Shown: positions 20,367 through 31,059 of the stretch, in pieces | Layout of the letters: every line of letters begins with the position of its first letter | Position numbering within the stretch: the first letter of the stretch is position 1 | From: Willaertia magna | Taxonomy: Eukaryota; Heterolobosea; Eutetramitea; Acrasida; Naegleriidae | Assembly (NCBI GenBank): GCA_902984215.1 | Contig: CADWAF010001970.1 | Location: 56,927-120,926, forward strand | Direction: 5' to 3' | DNA length: 64,000 bases | Program-made: the position numbers and the translations under genes | The notes under the pieces: generated by a model | Database searches by the model: none | Seen by the model: only the letters and a program-made list of their open reading frames with translations | Told to the model about the DNA's origin: nothing

Positions 20367-22124
20367 TCATAATTTATGTTTTTTTGCACAGGGATTATAA
20401 TAAGTTTTTAATTTTAATTCAATACTCTCCTTACAATTATGATTATCAAATTGAAATATATTATTAAAATTCTTTAAATTACTTAACAAACTTAAATCAT
20501 CATTAAATTTAACGTACGGTTCTGTAATATATTTATATAATTTTGATGTTTTGAAATTTTTTTTTAAAGTAATGTCTTTCACAATATTATAATTACAAAT
20601 ATCATATTCTGTAAAATTAAAATAAATAGAAGAATATAAAATTCTTAATTTAATTAATAAACATTGTAATATTTTTAAATTAGTTAGTGTTGGAAAATAT
20701 ATTTTTAAATAATTTCTACAAGTACCTCCATTTTTAGTAGTATTTTCTAATAAATCTTCATCATCTATATGAGATGCCTCAAAATTTTGATTTTTAAATA
20801 TTTTAATATTTAAATAAATTTTTAAAATACTTATCATATGATTATTAAATAAATGTAAATACTAACATTTGTTTGTGTTTATAGAATATTTTTTAATATA
20901 TAAATTTGAAAAATCATTAATTAATATTTCTATATTATCTATTTCCTCATTTGTAAAGGCTTTGGTAGAGTTATTTAAAATATTAATAATATGTATAAAC
21001 TTTATAAATAATAAATAATCTTCTTTTTCAATACAGTCTTTAAATATATGAATATTATTAAAAAAATTATCACATTGTTTCCCTGTAACATATATTTTAA
21101 ATTTATCATCATTAGCTAGCTCTTTATTTATTTTAAAATAATTAAATGTTGGTATTGATTTAATTAATTTAATAATTTCATCTTCTTTTACTATGCTTGA
21201 ATTAAGTATTATTTTTAAAAAATATTTAACAACATTTTCTTTTAAATATAAAAGACATAATATAATTTTACTAGGCCCTAAACCTAATAATAATCCTAAT
21301 TCATCAACAGTCCTCTTTAAATGGTCATGAGAACAATAAAGATTAGTAGTATTACAATAAAAACAAAAATCTTTCTTTGTTATTGAACTAATTGATTTAA
21401 TAGTTGCCCAATCTATTGTTACAAAAAAATCAAAAGTAAATTTAATATTTTCTACTATTAAACCATTATTTAAAATATCTTTAATATCATCTCTAAATAT
21501 TTTACAAATATATCTAAAATCTTTTTTTTTACTATACCACATAACTAAAGGAAAAACTCTAACTCTTGTCATAAAATTTCCAAAACTTCTTAGATTAATA
21601 GGAGCAATTGAAAAAACCACTCTATTTTCATCAACTAATGATGTACCATCTAAGTTTAATCTTATGTATGTTTTAAATGAAGTTTGAAAATTATTATTTT
21701 TATTTTTTAAAAACTTTAATATTTCTTTATCTTTTTCTTGGAGCAATATGGTATTATTTTTTTCAATTAATTATATCCATTTAATGTGATATAATAAATA
21801 ATGATATAATAATTTTTTTAAACTACAAAATACTATCTCCTTCTGTTGATGTTTTACTACAGATATATTAAATTCTTTAATAATTTTTAAATTTAATAAC
21901 TTTCTAAAATTTTGTAAGGAGTATAAAGAAGAAGAAGATGTATTTTTACTTAAATTATTATATAAAGTATAAGTTTTATCAGAAAATAAACATTTATCTT
22001 TAATATATAAATCTCTTATATTCTTCTATTGAATAATAATATTTTTCTTAATTCTCTTTCTATAAGCAATTTGTCCATTATATATATAATTTTTAAGTTC
22101 TCATCTTTTTCTTTTATTATCCAT
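20367..22124 (-). pseudogene. Element ORF4, candidate transposase, four in-frame stops
   Basis: A single frame of 586 codons from ATG 22124 to TAA 20367, broken only by TGA (codon 8), TAG (33), TAA (118) and TAG (421). Each is one C-to-T change from CGA, CAG or CAA. Visible features: basic start MDNKRKR, an NLDGTSLV acidic motif (~145), a TIDWATIK acidic motif (~240), then FCFYC...LYCSHDH (a Cys/His cluster that could bind zinc), and a helical C-terminus. The order DG, D, CxxC recalls transposase-like proteins of animal and protist elements, from memory only; no catalytic triad can be assigned. It begins 3 nt after the preceding ORF's stop. Confidence 0.55.
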
Positions 22125-22127
22125 TAC

Positions 22128-23604
22128 TTATTGACTGTTTGTTGTGTTATTTATTTCTTCTTTTGTTTCATAATCTGTTTCTAAATCATCTTCATCACTT
22201 ATATATATGACAGATGTTTCTTGTATAGTATTTGGTTGATTTAAATAATTGTTATTTATAACTTCACTATTATTTAAAGTTTGTTCTCTTATAACTTCAC
22301 TATTAACTAAAGTTTCTTTATTTATAACTATAGTGTTATTTGAAGTTTCTTTATTTATAATTTTACTATTATTTAAAATTTATTCTCTTATAACTTCATT
22401 ATTATTTAAAGTTTGATCTCTTATAACTTCATTATTATTTAAAGTTTGATCTTTTATAATTTTATTATTAATTGAAGTTTGATCTTTTATAATTTCACTA
22501 TTAATTGAAGTTTGATTATTTATAACTTCACTATTATTTGAAGTTTGATTGTTATTATTATTTAAATTTTTAATATATTCATTTAAAACATAATCTTCAA
22601 CATTGCTATTGTCTATTTGAATAGTAATTTCTTTTGTTTCTTGTAAAATATTGTAATTAATATAATTTAGCATTATTTCTTTTTCCTTTTTCAATATATT
22701 AATTTCTTTTTCTTCATCCAAATTAGTATTAATAAATAATAATAATTTATTTTTATCTTTATTATCTAAATCCCAAATAATTTGTTTTAAAATGTTTGGA
22801 AATAATTTTAATAAGATAGTAAATAGTTCATTAAATTTTATGTTAGCATTAAATAAAATAAATTCTTTTCCTAATAATATATTTCCAAATTTTTTTCGTT
22901 GATAATAGTTATTGTTTATATTATTAATATTGTCTACAAAAGTTTGTAAATTTGGTGATATTGTATATAAATTGTTATTTTGTAAAACATTATTTTTATC
23001 ATATTCTTTAACATTTGATAATCTTAAAAGATCATAAATATCAAATACAAAAAATTTATTTATATTATTATATCTATCTTCTTTTCTTAAAATATTTATT
23101 TTATTTCCTTTTACAAATTGCTTAAAATATAAAGAATCAATATCCACATCTTCTACTTTATTTAAAAATAGTCTTCTGTTTAATAAAATTGGGCTATTAT
23201 TAAAAGTAATATGTTTAATTACAGATAAACTTAAAAAAGATGAAACTGAGGTTGAAATTTCTTTATTATTTAAGTTTATTTCAAGAGAATTTCTTTTGTT
23301 AAAAACTTTACCATTATTTGAAGTTATAATTGTTTCAGTATCTTCATTGTTATTTGAAGATGGTAAAAATCTTTCAATATCTTCATTATTATTTGAAGAT
23401 GTAAAAAATAATTGAGAATTTCTTTTGTTAAAAACTTTACTATTATTTGAAATTGTTGTTTCAGTATTTTCATTGCTATTCGAAGATATAAATTGTTCTG
23501 AATGTTGAGAATGTGGATTGTTGAGAATAGGAAGATGTTGTGAATAGAGGTTAGTATTGTTTTTAAAATTTGAAGATTGTAAAACAGAAAAGTTGTTTGT
23601 TCAT
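22128..23604 (-). pseudogene. Element ORF3 with 11-residue tandem repeats
   Basis: An ATG at 23604 follows an A-rich leader, but the long open frame is offset by one base from it, implying a frameshift near the start. The frame then runs to TAA 22128 with one internal TAA (22380-22382), where sibling repeats have CAA. The N-terminal half is S/N-rich with repeated SSNNNEDIE-like units. The middle is compact (VDIDSLYFKQFVKGNK...). The C-terminus holds tandem QTLNNNEVIRD-type repeats. Unrecognised. Confidence 0.5.
22256..22552 (-). repeat. 33-nt minisatellite, nine units
   Basis: Nine 33-nt units on the plus strand of the form TTATAACTTCACTATTATTT followed by GAAGTTTGATCTC, with substitutions. 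Each encodes 11 residues of ORF3 on the minus strand. Each unit contains a degenerate AACTTCA...TGAAGTT palindrome. Confidence 0.85.
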
Positions 23605-23676
23605 TTTTTTTAAAATTTTTTATATTTTATTTAAAAGTCAACAATCAATTTATTTAATACCTTAATACAAAAGTTC

Positions 23677-25350
23677 TTAACTAACATAAAAGCCATAATT
23701 TGAATTATTATTTTCTTCTATTTCTTCTATTTCTTCTTCTAATTCTTTTTCCATATCTTCTTTTTTATTAATTTTAATTTTATTGTCATTTATGTCAATA
23801 TCTATAATGCGATAAATTATACGTTCATTAATTAAATTAAATATTTTATGATATCTTTCAGATTTTAAATTATCTTCTAAAAATATATAACTAAATAACT
23901 CTAAATGGTCATGTAATTAACTATTTTTTCTATCATTACATTCCTCTATTTTCTTTTTAATTAAATTAATAAAAGCATTATATTTAATTAAAGTTAAACC
24001 TTTATGAAGTTTATTGATTCTATAATCTTCAATATTAAGCCATGACAAAGTATTACTATAGAATTTAATACAATGTAATAGTTTTTCTTTAATTTCTTTA
24101 TTTGAAAGAGTATATTTGTTTTTTTTTTTAATATAAGCTGACAAATAATTAAATATATCTTTATCCTTATTATTGTAAATAAAATATTTGAAATCGATTG
24201 AAGAAATATAATAAGTATTATTAATCAAAACTAAAGGAACATCAGTAAATTTCTCTACCTTAGGTAAAACTTCATTATTATTTAAAGTTGTTGGAGTTTT
24301 TGGAACTTTATTATTTATTGAAGTTGTTGGAGGTTTAATAACTTTATTATTTGTTGAAATTATTAAAGGTTTAATAATTTTATTATTTGTTGAAGTTGTT
24401 GGAGTCTTTGTAACTTTATTACTTGTTAAAGTTGTTAGAGGTTTAATAACTTTATTATTTGTTGTTTTTTGAGTATTTGCAGTTGTTGAAGTGAATGTAG
24501 TTGAAGCAGATGTAATAGAAGTAGTAAGAGTAGTAATCTGTTTCTTTAATGAAGAAAATTGGTTTTCTTTATAAAAATCTATCAATTTCTCTTTATAATT
24601 ACTATCTATGTCTTTTAATAATTCTGTTGAATTTGAAACTTTATCAGTAATATCTTTAACTTTGCCCTCTATTTTCTTCATTACTATTTCATAAGTCTCT
24701 TTATCCATCATATTATTTTCATAAAAATATTTAACTATAGTACTATACAATTGATTTTTCTTTAAATATTCTATATAGTCTAAATTTATTCCTCCTTTTA
24801 GTAGTTTAGTTTGTAATTTTTTATAATTTTTGATATGTGAATTTAAATAGTACTTTTTAGATTTATAAATTGCTAATATTGTTTTGACTTTTTCTTTTAA
24901 AGTTTTATCTATAAACACTTCATTCAATATTTTAAGCCTCACTGCACTAACTAATATTGATTTAGATAAAATCAATATCCATTGTGGCATACTTTTAAAT
25001 GTTAAATAATAAATATAGAACTTATTATTTAAAGTATTTTTAACAATTACTTCCTTTTTTTTTAGTTCGACTGGATTATTATTGTTATGATTATATGAAT
25101 TGAAAAAGAAAGTTATTACTTTAAGGGTATAGTTATATAATAGTGAAATGTCTTTAATGTTATTTTTAATAAATAACATGTCATTATTAATTTCTTCTTA
25201 TTTAATTTCACTATCTAAACTTTGAATGTTAACCAAAATGGAGTTTTTTATATAATTATTTATTTCTTTAACTAATGGATAATTAATTTCTTTTAATTTT
25301 TTAAAATTCTCCATATACTTTTCTTTTAAAATATTTTGATAAGTAGCCAT
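23677..25350 (-). pseudogene. Element ORF2, two in-frame TAA stops
   Basis: A frame of 558 codons from ATG 25350 (MATYQNILKEKYMENFKKL), interrupted by TAA at 25198-25200 and 23917-23919, ending at 23677. It is helical and basic in its first 250 codons, then has 12-residue STNNKVIKPLTT-type repeats, then a second compact region and an acidic tail of E/I runs. Its start overlaps the end of ORF1 by 50 nt in another frame. No recognised domain. Confidence 0.5.
24268..24463 (-). repeat. 36-nt minisatellite in ORF2
   Basis: About five to six 36-nt units of the AACTTTATTATTTGTTGAAG type. They encode 12-residue T/N/K/P repeats and again carry a degenerate form of the element's AACTTCA/TGAAGTT palindrome. 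Confidence 0.75.
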
Positions 25351-26134
25351 AACTTGTTAAATCTTGAAAACAGTAAGTGTATAGTTTATGTTCTATTTTT
25401 TTTATTATTTTAATTTCATATTTACGTAATCTACTTAACAATCTAAAATAATAATCTAATTTAATATCTTTATAATCATAATAATCACCTTCTTCATTAT
25501 TATAATCTATCTTTTTCTTAGGTGGTTCATAATAATTATTATAATTATTATAATTTCTTTTTAATTGTTTAACTTCATTAATATATGAAGTTGTACTATT
25601 ATTAACTTCATAATTATGTGAAGTTTTGTTGTTATAATATTTATTATTAACTTTATAATTATGTGAAGTTTGATTATTGTTGTTATAATTTTTATTATTA
25701 ACTTCATAATAATGTGAAGTTTTGTTGTTGTTGTTATAATTTTTATTATTAACTTCATAATAATGTGAAGTTTTGTTATTGGGGGAATAGTAAGAGTTTG
25801 AATTTTTACTATAACCATAAGCATTATAGTATTGATCACCATATTTATTACTATTTTGACGGTTATTGTAATAGTGGTTATTGTTGGAGTGATATTGGTT
25901 ATTATAATATTGATTGTTGGTTTGACAGTTTTGATTATTATTTGGACTATGATAGTATTAGTTGTTAAAATGATATAGCATTTTGTTATAGTTTCGATTG
26001 TTGTTGTTGTTAGTATTATTAAAATGATTGTTGTTTGGTTTGTTGTTATTGTTGTTATGACGGTTATTAAAAGAATTGTTGTTTGGTTTGTTGTTATTGT
26101 TGTTAGGATGGTTATTAAATTGATTGTTTGCCAT
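25301..26134 (-). pseudogene. Element ORF1, N/Y/Q-rich, one in-frame TAA
   Basis: ATG 26134 (MANNQFNNHPNNNNN) runs to TAA 25301 in one frame of 278 codons, with TAA at 25958-25960. The N-terminus is almost pure N with H/P/K/R; the middle has tandem KTSHYYEVNNKNYNNN repeats. A normal-complexity C-terminal region (EPPKKKIDYNN...DYKDIKLDYYFRLLSRLRKYEI) follows. It may be a nucleic-acid-binding partner of the element's enzyme; that is speculation. Confidence 0.5.
25571..25776 (-). repeat. Hairpin-bearing tandem repeats in ORF1
   Basis: Several units of roughly 50 nt, each containing AACTTCA-N8-TGAAGTT (able to form a 7-bp stem) separated by AATAATAAAAATTATAACAA-like spacers. Confidence 0.8.
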
Positions 26135-26321
26135 TTTTTTTAGGTTTTTTTTTATTTTTAAAATCAAATCAAATTTTTTACCGCTAATTCTACTACAAAA
26201 CACAAATAGCCAATACATAAAACAATTTTTTTACAAACAACAATCAAAAATATTTATTTAAAATAATTTTGTATAAAAATTTAATATTTTACAATACCTT
26301 TCGAACAAAATGTAATGAAAT

Positions 26322-26443
26322 AAATAAAAAAATAAATCTCTGAGATACTAATATAATTGTAAAGTGTTCCAAGTTTTTCTTATTAAAGCAAAAAACTTAA
26401 AACGAATAATTATATTATATCTTAGAGATTCATTTCTTTATTT
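26322..26443. repeat. Imperfect 36-bp inverted repeat
   Basis: 26322-26358 pairs with 26408-26443 (shared core AATCTCT.AGATA.TAATATAATT and complement) around a ~50-nt loop that itself contains AAGTTTTT/AAAAACTT. It lies between the right terminal repeat and ORF1, possibly an internal end, a promoter structure or a nested small element. Confidence 0.55.
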
Positions 26444-26473
26444 AATTAATTAAATTACAAATAATCTTATCTA

Positions 26474-27420
26474 TAATTCTATTTATTGATCTATTAAAGT
26501 TTCTTGTTTATATTTAAAAGTGGTTTTTACAATATAATTTTTCAAATTACAAACAAAACTAATATATTCTATATTTAATTTATATGTAATAATAAATATT
26601 TTATTATTTTTTCCTTTAATTCTTACCTCATATTCATGTATTCTCTAACTATTAACATTATGTAACACAGATAAAAAAATTTTAAATTTAAACATTATAC
26701 AAGGTTCTTTTCCTTTATAACCATTCTTTTTTAAAGTTTGATATTTCTTTTTAAATACAGCACCTTCTATTTCATGAAAAAATAATAAAAAACTTCAGTA
26801 TCAATACATCTAATTATAACATTCCTTTTATATTTATATCCATTAATATTCATTAAATTAAATATTACATTTCTTACAGCATATGCAAATATTTTGAATT
26901 GAAATTTTAATATTTTTTTTTTGTACAACATCCATTTCATATAATTTCTTATTTAAATATTTGCATTCAAATTTAAAATCACCCATTTCTTTAATTTCAA
27001 GTAATAGTAAAGTTGTTGTTTGATTATTATGATAATGTTGATCGGATAGAAATGATGATAATGAATAATGATAATGATGATTAAATAATAAAGGGTACAT
27101 TGTTGATGTTTGGATGTATTGATTGTTATTATTATAATAATTATTAACTTCAGATAATGGTGAAGTTGTTGTTTGGTTATAAAAATATTGTTGATCGGAT
27201 AGAGATGATGATGGGTATTGGTTAAGTGATGGTGGGTACATTGTTTGGTTGTTGATGGTAGTAGATAGTTTTATTGGTTTATTGTTTAGCTATTTTTTTT
27301 ATCCTGTTGTTAGTGCTTTTATACCCTTTTCAAAATTGGTTAAATAGTCTCTGTATATATTTCTTCTAAAACAAATGGTTGGTCACATCTTAGTGAAACA
27401 CATTTTTTGTATGGTCACAT
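26474..27420 (-). repeat. Right terminal inverted repeat
   Basis: Reverse-complement copy of 18034-19353. The outer tip is duplicated: ATGTGACCA occurs at 27420 and again at 27388 on the minus strand. Confidence 0.75.
26483..27293 (-). pseudogene. Decayed ORF within the right terminal repeat
   Basis: Counterpart of 18129-19325. The start codon has become ATA and the second CAA a TAA (ATAGCTAAACAATAA versus ATGGCTAAACAACAA on the left). An open piece is MYPPSLNQYPSSSLS... to EMGDFKFECKYLNKKLYEMD and ICICCKKCNI. It keeps CAA at some sites where the left copy has TAA. Confidence 0.55.
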
Positions 27421-27593
27421 TGCAGTGATTCTTCCATTAAACAAACACTAACTTTATGGCTAAGAAATTTTCCACTTAAATTTGTTTTTTCAATAAAATC
27501 CCTTACAGAGAGAACTACAAAAGCTGCACTAAACAACAGTATTACAATTATCCAATCTCTCCAGGCATGCTCTGTTGATAGAATATGAAGCAT
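27421..27593 (-). pseudogene. 5' part of the small membrane-protein gene split by the mobile element
   Basis: ATG 27593; 57 codons plus two bases before the insertion. It contains one clear transmembrane span (~14-30, DWIIVILLFSAAFVVLSV) and ends MEESLQ at the element boundary. Without the element the frame continues directly into 18029-17891. As it stands, reading runs into the element and stops after seven codons. Function unknown. Confidence 0.65.
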
Positions 27594-27832
27594 TTAGTTT
27601 GTTTTTTTTCACTGTGTAATTGTGCGAGTTGAAAGAACTGATTGAAATACTCAACCTACTTTAGAATCCAGATATAAAAGATGGATATTGTTTCTTCAAG
27701 GTATAAATAAGTCTAGAGAGTACAAATCAAGAGTATATTCAGATTATATTGAATATCTATATTTGTTAACAGAAGAAAGAATAAATAAATTGAAGAATTC
27801 ATACTATAATGTTAATCAATAAATAAATATAT
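27594..27832. other. Intergenic with a possible plus-strand terminal exon
   Basis: Includes the promoter side of the interrupted gene. From 27646 to TAA 27820-27822 the plus strand is open for 58 codons without ATG (RYKRWILFLQGINKSREYKS...), following a good acceptor-like CTACTTTAG. It could be the last exon of an unseen gene or chance. Confidence 0.25.
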
Positions 27833-29378
27833 TTATTTTTCCATTGCAGGAACGGCATCAATCATATCCCTTAATCTTTTATTCAAATCACTATGCGGTT
27901 TTCTTCTTCTTCTTACCTCAACAATATTTCTTAAATCATCCTTATCAAACTTATCAGTTGCCTTGCAATAAGCATGAATTAATAATAATTCTAAAATATC
28001 ACGTTGAGCATTAGATCCACCTAACATTCTATTCTTATCAGACATTACTATAGGAAGTAAATAAGTAAGTACTTGGTCATAATCTTGAAGGTAAAAAGCA
28101 TCAACAGCTTTACATAAACTTAAACCAACAAGTTTAGTTACATTCTTATTTGTATGTTTATATATTTCTTCATTATTTTCATAATTAGTGTAAGTAGTCA
28201 TTGATTTTAAATGTTCATCCGCAATCTTATGACTTTCTTCGTCATTCTTAGGTCTAGTTAATGTAAATTGAATATGAAGATCATTAAAGGCTAAAGCATG
28301 GGAATGTAACATTGGTGACCAATACTTTCTTAATTTCTTAAATCTATCATCTTCTCTACTTATCTTATTATCTAATAATAATCTAAAAAGTAAAGAGGAT
28401 GCGTCTACTAAATCTAACGGAGCGCTTGAACCTTCAGCATATTTAGCAATCTTTTCATCATAAATCTTTATTACTTCATCATACTTTCCTTGGTCAATTA
28501 AGTATAAACAATAATGCCAATAGTTATGACAGGCTAATGCATCGCAATCTTTCCAATCATTCTCTCTTTCTAACATGAATTTAATTCCACCTTCTATATC
28601 TCCTCTCATCTCTTTTACATGCGCCATTGCGTGAACTGCCCATGCATCTGTTTTATTAATTTCTAATGCCTTTAAGGCATACTTTTCAGCCTTGTCGAAA
28701 TCGTAGGCTTCTTCTAAACCAAAGGCATACATTCCACATAAATATCCATATAATTCTTTAGGGATTTGGTTTGATTTTTCATACTTTTCAATTACATTCT
28801 CAATAGATCTCATCATCTCAGTGTTCTGCCCCAAATAAAAATAAGCGTCATGGACAAACTTTACAGCAACTGCATCTAATGGATCTTTTGCAATAATTTC
28901 TTCCCAATGTTTTACAGCTTCATGATAATAACCTTTTTGCCAAGATTCCAAAGCCTTAACATGCAATTGTTCAGTAGGTTGATTAGAATTTTTACTTAAT
29001 TCTTGTACCGTTTTTAATTGGCTTAAATAACTTGGGTGATGTAAAGGTCTATCAGTAGCTAATAATTCGGAACCAAATTTAATTACATTTGCCATTAGAT
29101 TTTTAGGTTGTTTTTCAAGACATTCCTTTAAATTATGAGAGAATGTAGATTTCCAGTTTAAATACTATTTATCCATTCAGCCTTTGCATTCTAACATTTG
29201 ATCTTATTCAAAACATTTTACTTACGCTTAATAGTAAAGGTTGAAAATCGGAATTATCACCAAGATAGTAATGTGAATGTCTCTTGGTGAAAATGTTGCT
29301 GTTTTGGATGGATTTAAATGTTGAATGGAAAGATGTCTTGTTAATTAAATTTTTGGTTTTAAAAACACAAGTTTTCAT
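27833..29378 (-). CDS. TTC38-like tetratricopeptide repeat protein
   Basis: Two exons: 29226-29378 and 27833-29125, intron GTAAGT...TTAAAG, giving 481 residues, close to animal TTC38 (~470). Family hallmarks are visible: EQLHVKALESWQKGYYHEAVKHWE, KFVHDAYFYLG, INKTDAWAVHAMAHVKEM, LACHNYWHYCLYLI, DASSLLFRL and LGGSNAQRDILELLLIHAY. The upstream exon supplies the N-terminus and joins at LLLS/ECLEKQPKNLMANV, matching the family's GCLSKL..P.FVMG region. A shorter ORF starting at 29095 would lack this. The role of TTC38 is poorly known; likely a soluble helical-repeat protein. Confidence 0.85.
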
Positions 29379-29512
29379 GATGACGGCTTGGATGAACTGT
29401 TGTTTTCTTTTGTTTTCAAAATATTCCAAATTTAAACCGTGGTTGGTGTCCTCGGAATGCTTGTCAAATTTAACTCTCTAAAAATTAAAGCGTTATACAA
29501 AAACAAAAAATA

Positions 29513-29583
29513 CTCGGCTGCCGGGAATCGAACCCGGGTCGCGAGAGTGACAGTCTCGAATGCTACCACTATACCACAGCCGA
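29513..29583 (-). tRNA. tRNA-Asp (GTC)
   Basis: Cloverleaf folds: acceptor TCGGCTG/CAGCCGA, D arm GTAT...GCAT, anticodon stem CGAGA/TCTCG with loop CTGTCAC (anticodon GTC), T stem CCGGG/CCCGG around TTCGATT, discriminator G. No intron; CCA not encoded. Confidence 0.95.
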
Positions 29584-29766
29584 TATGATTACTACAAAAT
29601 GAATCTTATTCTAATGGGTTATAAGACTGGGTTGCTTTGTTGTTTTGTTGGTTTGGTTGTGTAGAAGGAAACCAGGTGGTTTTGTTTTTTGTTGGCAAAC
29701 TAAAAATTGACTTGTACAAAAATTTCCAAATTGATTTTTAGGAAAACAAAAAATTTTAAAAAATTA

Positions 29767-31059
29767 ATGCGTCTATTTGTGTCTTTGTTTTCCGAGTACG
29801 TGAACACAGATAATTACTTTCATATCCACGATCACAACCTGCCATTAGTCCACGAAACCATACAAGACATACCTCTACAACCCATTCAAACAGTCATTAA
29901 ACCTATTGAATTACCTAATGAAATTTTAAAAATTAAACATATAGATTGTGGAACAACAAGTATAAGAATTATTGATCAAGACGGAAGAGTTTATTTCATT
30001 CCTACTTCAAATGATTTTCCCTCCAAAAAGATTGTACGGATTCCTTTTTTTGATGGAATAGAAAAAAAAGTTTTAAGCTCTTCAGCCTACGTTACAAATG
30101 CTTTGTTTGTTGTTTATGATAAGGCTTTGAAACAACAAGTATTATATAGTCAAGGCTTTAATAGTTATGGACAGTTATATGAAAGTACTGAAACAGATGA
30201 TAGTAGTCATGTTACTCCAGAAAAGATACCCCATCTGAAACCTAAATTATCCTTTCAACCTGAAAATCCAATAGATAATGTAACTCATGTTGGATGTGCT
30301 TATTCTTTTGCTGTTTGTATTGTAAATAATGTAGATATTCATCTTTCTGGACAGAATTGGCTTAAAGAAACTTTTTCAACTCACGTTTGGAAGAATAAAG
30401 TTGCTTCTGTACCAACTGGAAGAACTGTTAGAAGTTTAAAATGTGGGAATTTTCATATTGTTATAATTTTAGATGACTTTACATTATTTGTAGGTGGTTC
30501 AAATGGAAATGGTCAATTACCAATTATAAATACTAGTGACTATAGAACTTGTTTTTATCACGTTACTTCATTCCACGCTGAAAATGTTTATAGTGCTTCT
30601 GATTCAAATTTCTTTACTTCTTTGGATAAAAAATATTTTGGTTTTGGAGATTTAGATTATTTGGGAGGCATGAGGAAAAGTGAAACTGATTATTATGCAA
30701 GTAAAGAGTTAATGATACCTTCTAATTTATCTAATAAGTTCGAATTGAAAGAGTGTTCTTTTGGTAGAGATTTCGTTTTAATGAGATTACAAGATGAAAA
30801 GCTAAAGAATTATTTATTTGTTAAGGGAAGAGCGTACTCTGGATCAAGTGTCACTTTTAATCATATTTTTACAATAGATAGTATTGCACCAACAACGAGA
30901 AGTGGTAATGATAAATTTCAAACACTGACTATTAGTGGAGGACCAAATTGTATAATCTTTTTAATTGAAGAAAATGTTCCTAGTTTTTATTTGGACAAAT
31001 TATTACGAAGATGCAAGGATGGTTCTCTATTCGATTTATGTATAGTATGCCAACAATAA
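29767..31059 (+). CDS. RCC1-like repeat protein, 430 aa
   Basis: Start set at ATG 29767; the frame opens earlier only with TTG. Divergent RCC1 blades are recognisable: VLYSQGFNSYGQLYES, VGCAYSFAVCIVNN, LKCGNFHIVIILDDFTLFVGGSNGNGQL, KYFGFGDLD, CSFGRDFVLMRL and LTISGGPNCIIFLIEEN. It probably forms a single seven-blade propeller. The terminal ~25 residues (DKLLRRCKDGSLFDLCIVCQQ) resemble the start of a BTB-type segment (L...G.L.D) cut short. Likely a protein-interaction module; partner unknown. Confidence 0.7.
   Translation: MRLFVSLFSEYVNTDNYFHIHDHNLPLVHETIQDIPLQPIQTVIKPIELPNEILKIKHIDCGTTSIRIIDQDGRVYFIPTSNDFPSKKIVRIPFFDGIEKKVLSSSAYVTNALFVVYDKALKQQVLYSQGFNSYGQLYESTETDDSSHVTPEKIPHLKPKLSFQPENPIDNVTHVGCAYSFAVCIVNNVDIHLSGQNWLKETFSTHVWKNKVASVPTGRTVRSLKCGNFHIVIILDDFTLFVGGSNGNGQLPIINTSDYRTCFYHVTSFHAENVYSASDSNFFTSLDKKYFGFGDLDYLGGMRKSETDYYASKELMIPSNLSNKFELKECSFGRDFVLMRLQDEKLKNYLFVKGRAYSGSSVTFNHIFTIDSIAPTTRSGNDKFQTLTISGGPNCIIFLIEENVPSFYLDKLLRRCKDGSLFDLCIVCQQ

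Larger units (their letters stand above)
18034..27420. mobile_element. 9.4-kb DNA-transposon-like element with long terminal inverted repeats
   Basis: Bounded by ATGTGACCA and TGGTCACAT tips, by long inverted repeats (left ~1.3 kb, right ~0.95 kb) and by a short target duplication; it interrupts an open host frame. Inside, on the minus strand, are four successive ORFs (26134 down to 20367), all broken by stops. A plus-strand duplicate of the last ORF's C-terminus lies next to the left repeat. Composition is very AT-rich, and palindromic AACTTCA...TGAAGTT units recur throughout. It is probably immobile now. The family is not recognised; class II is inferred from structure only. Confidence 0.75.

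Noticed and set aside
22256..22552. CRISPR-like array (regular 33-nt units)
   Set aside because: Units are contiguous with no unique spacers and encode a protein repeat; the genome is eukaryotic.
20367..26134. Stop codons reassigned to Gln/Arg in the element
   Set aside because: TAA, TAG and TGA all interrupt, and neighbouring intact genes end at these codons; decay by C-to-T explains it more simply.
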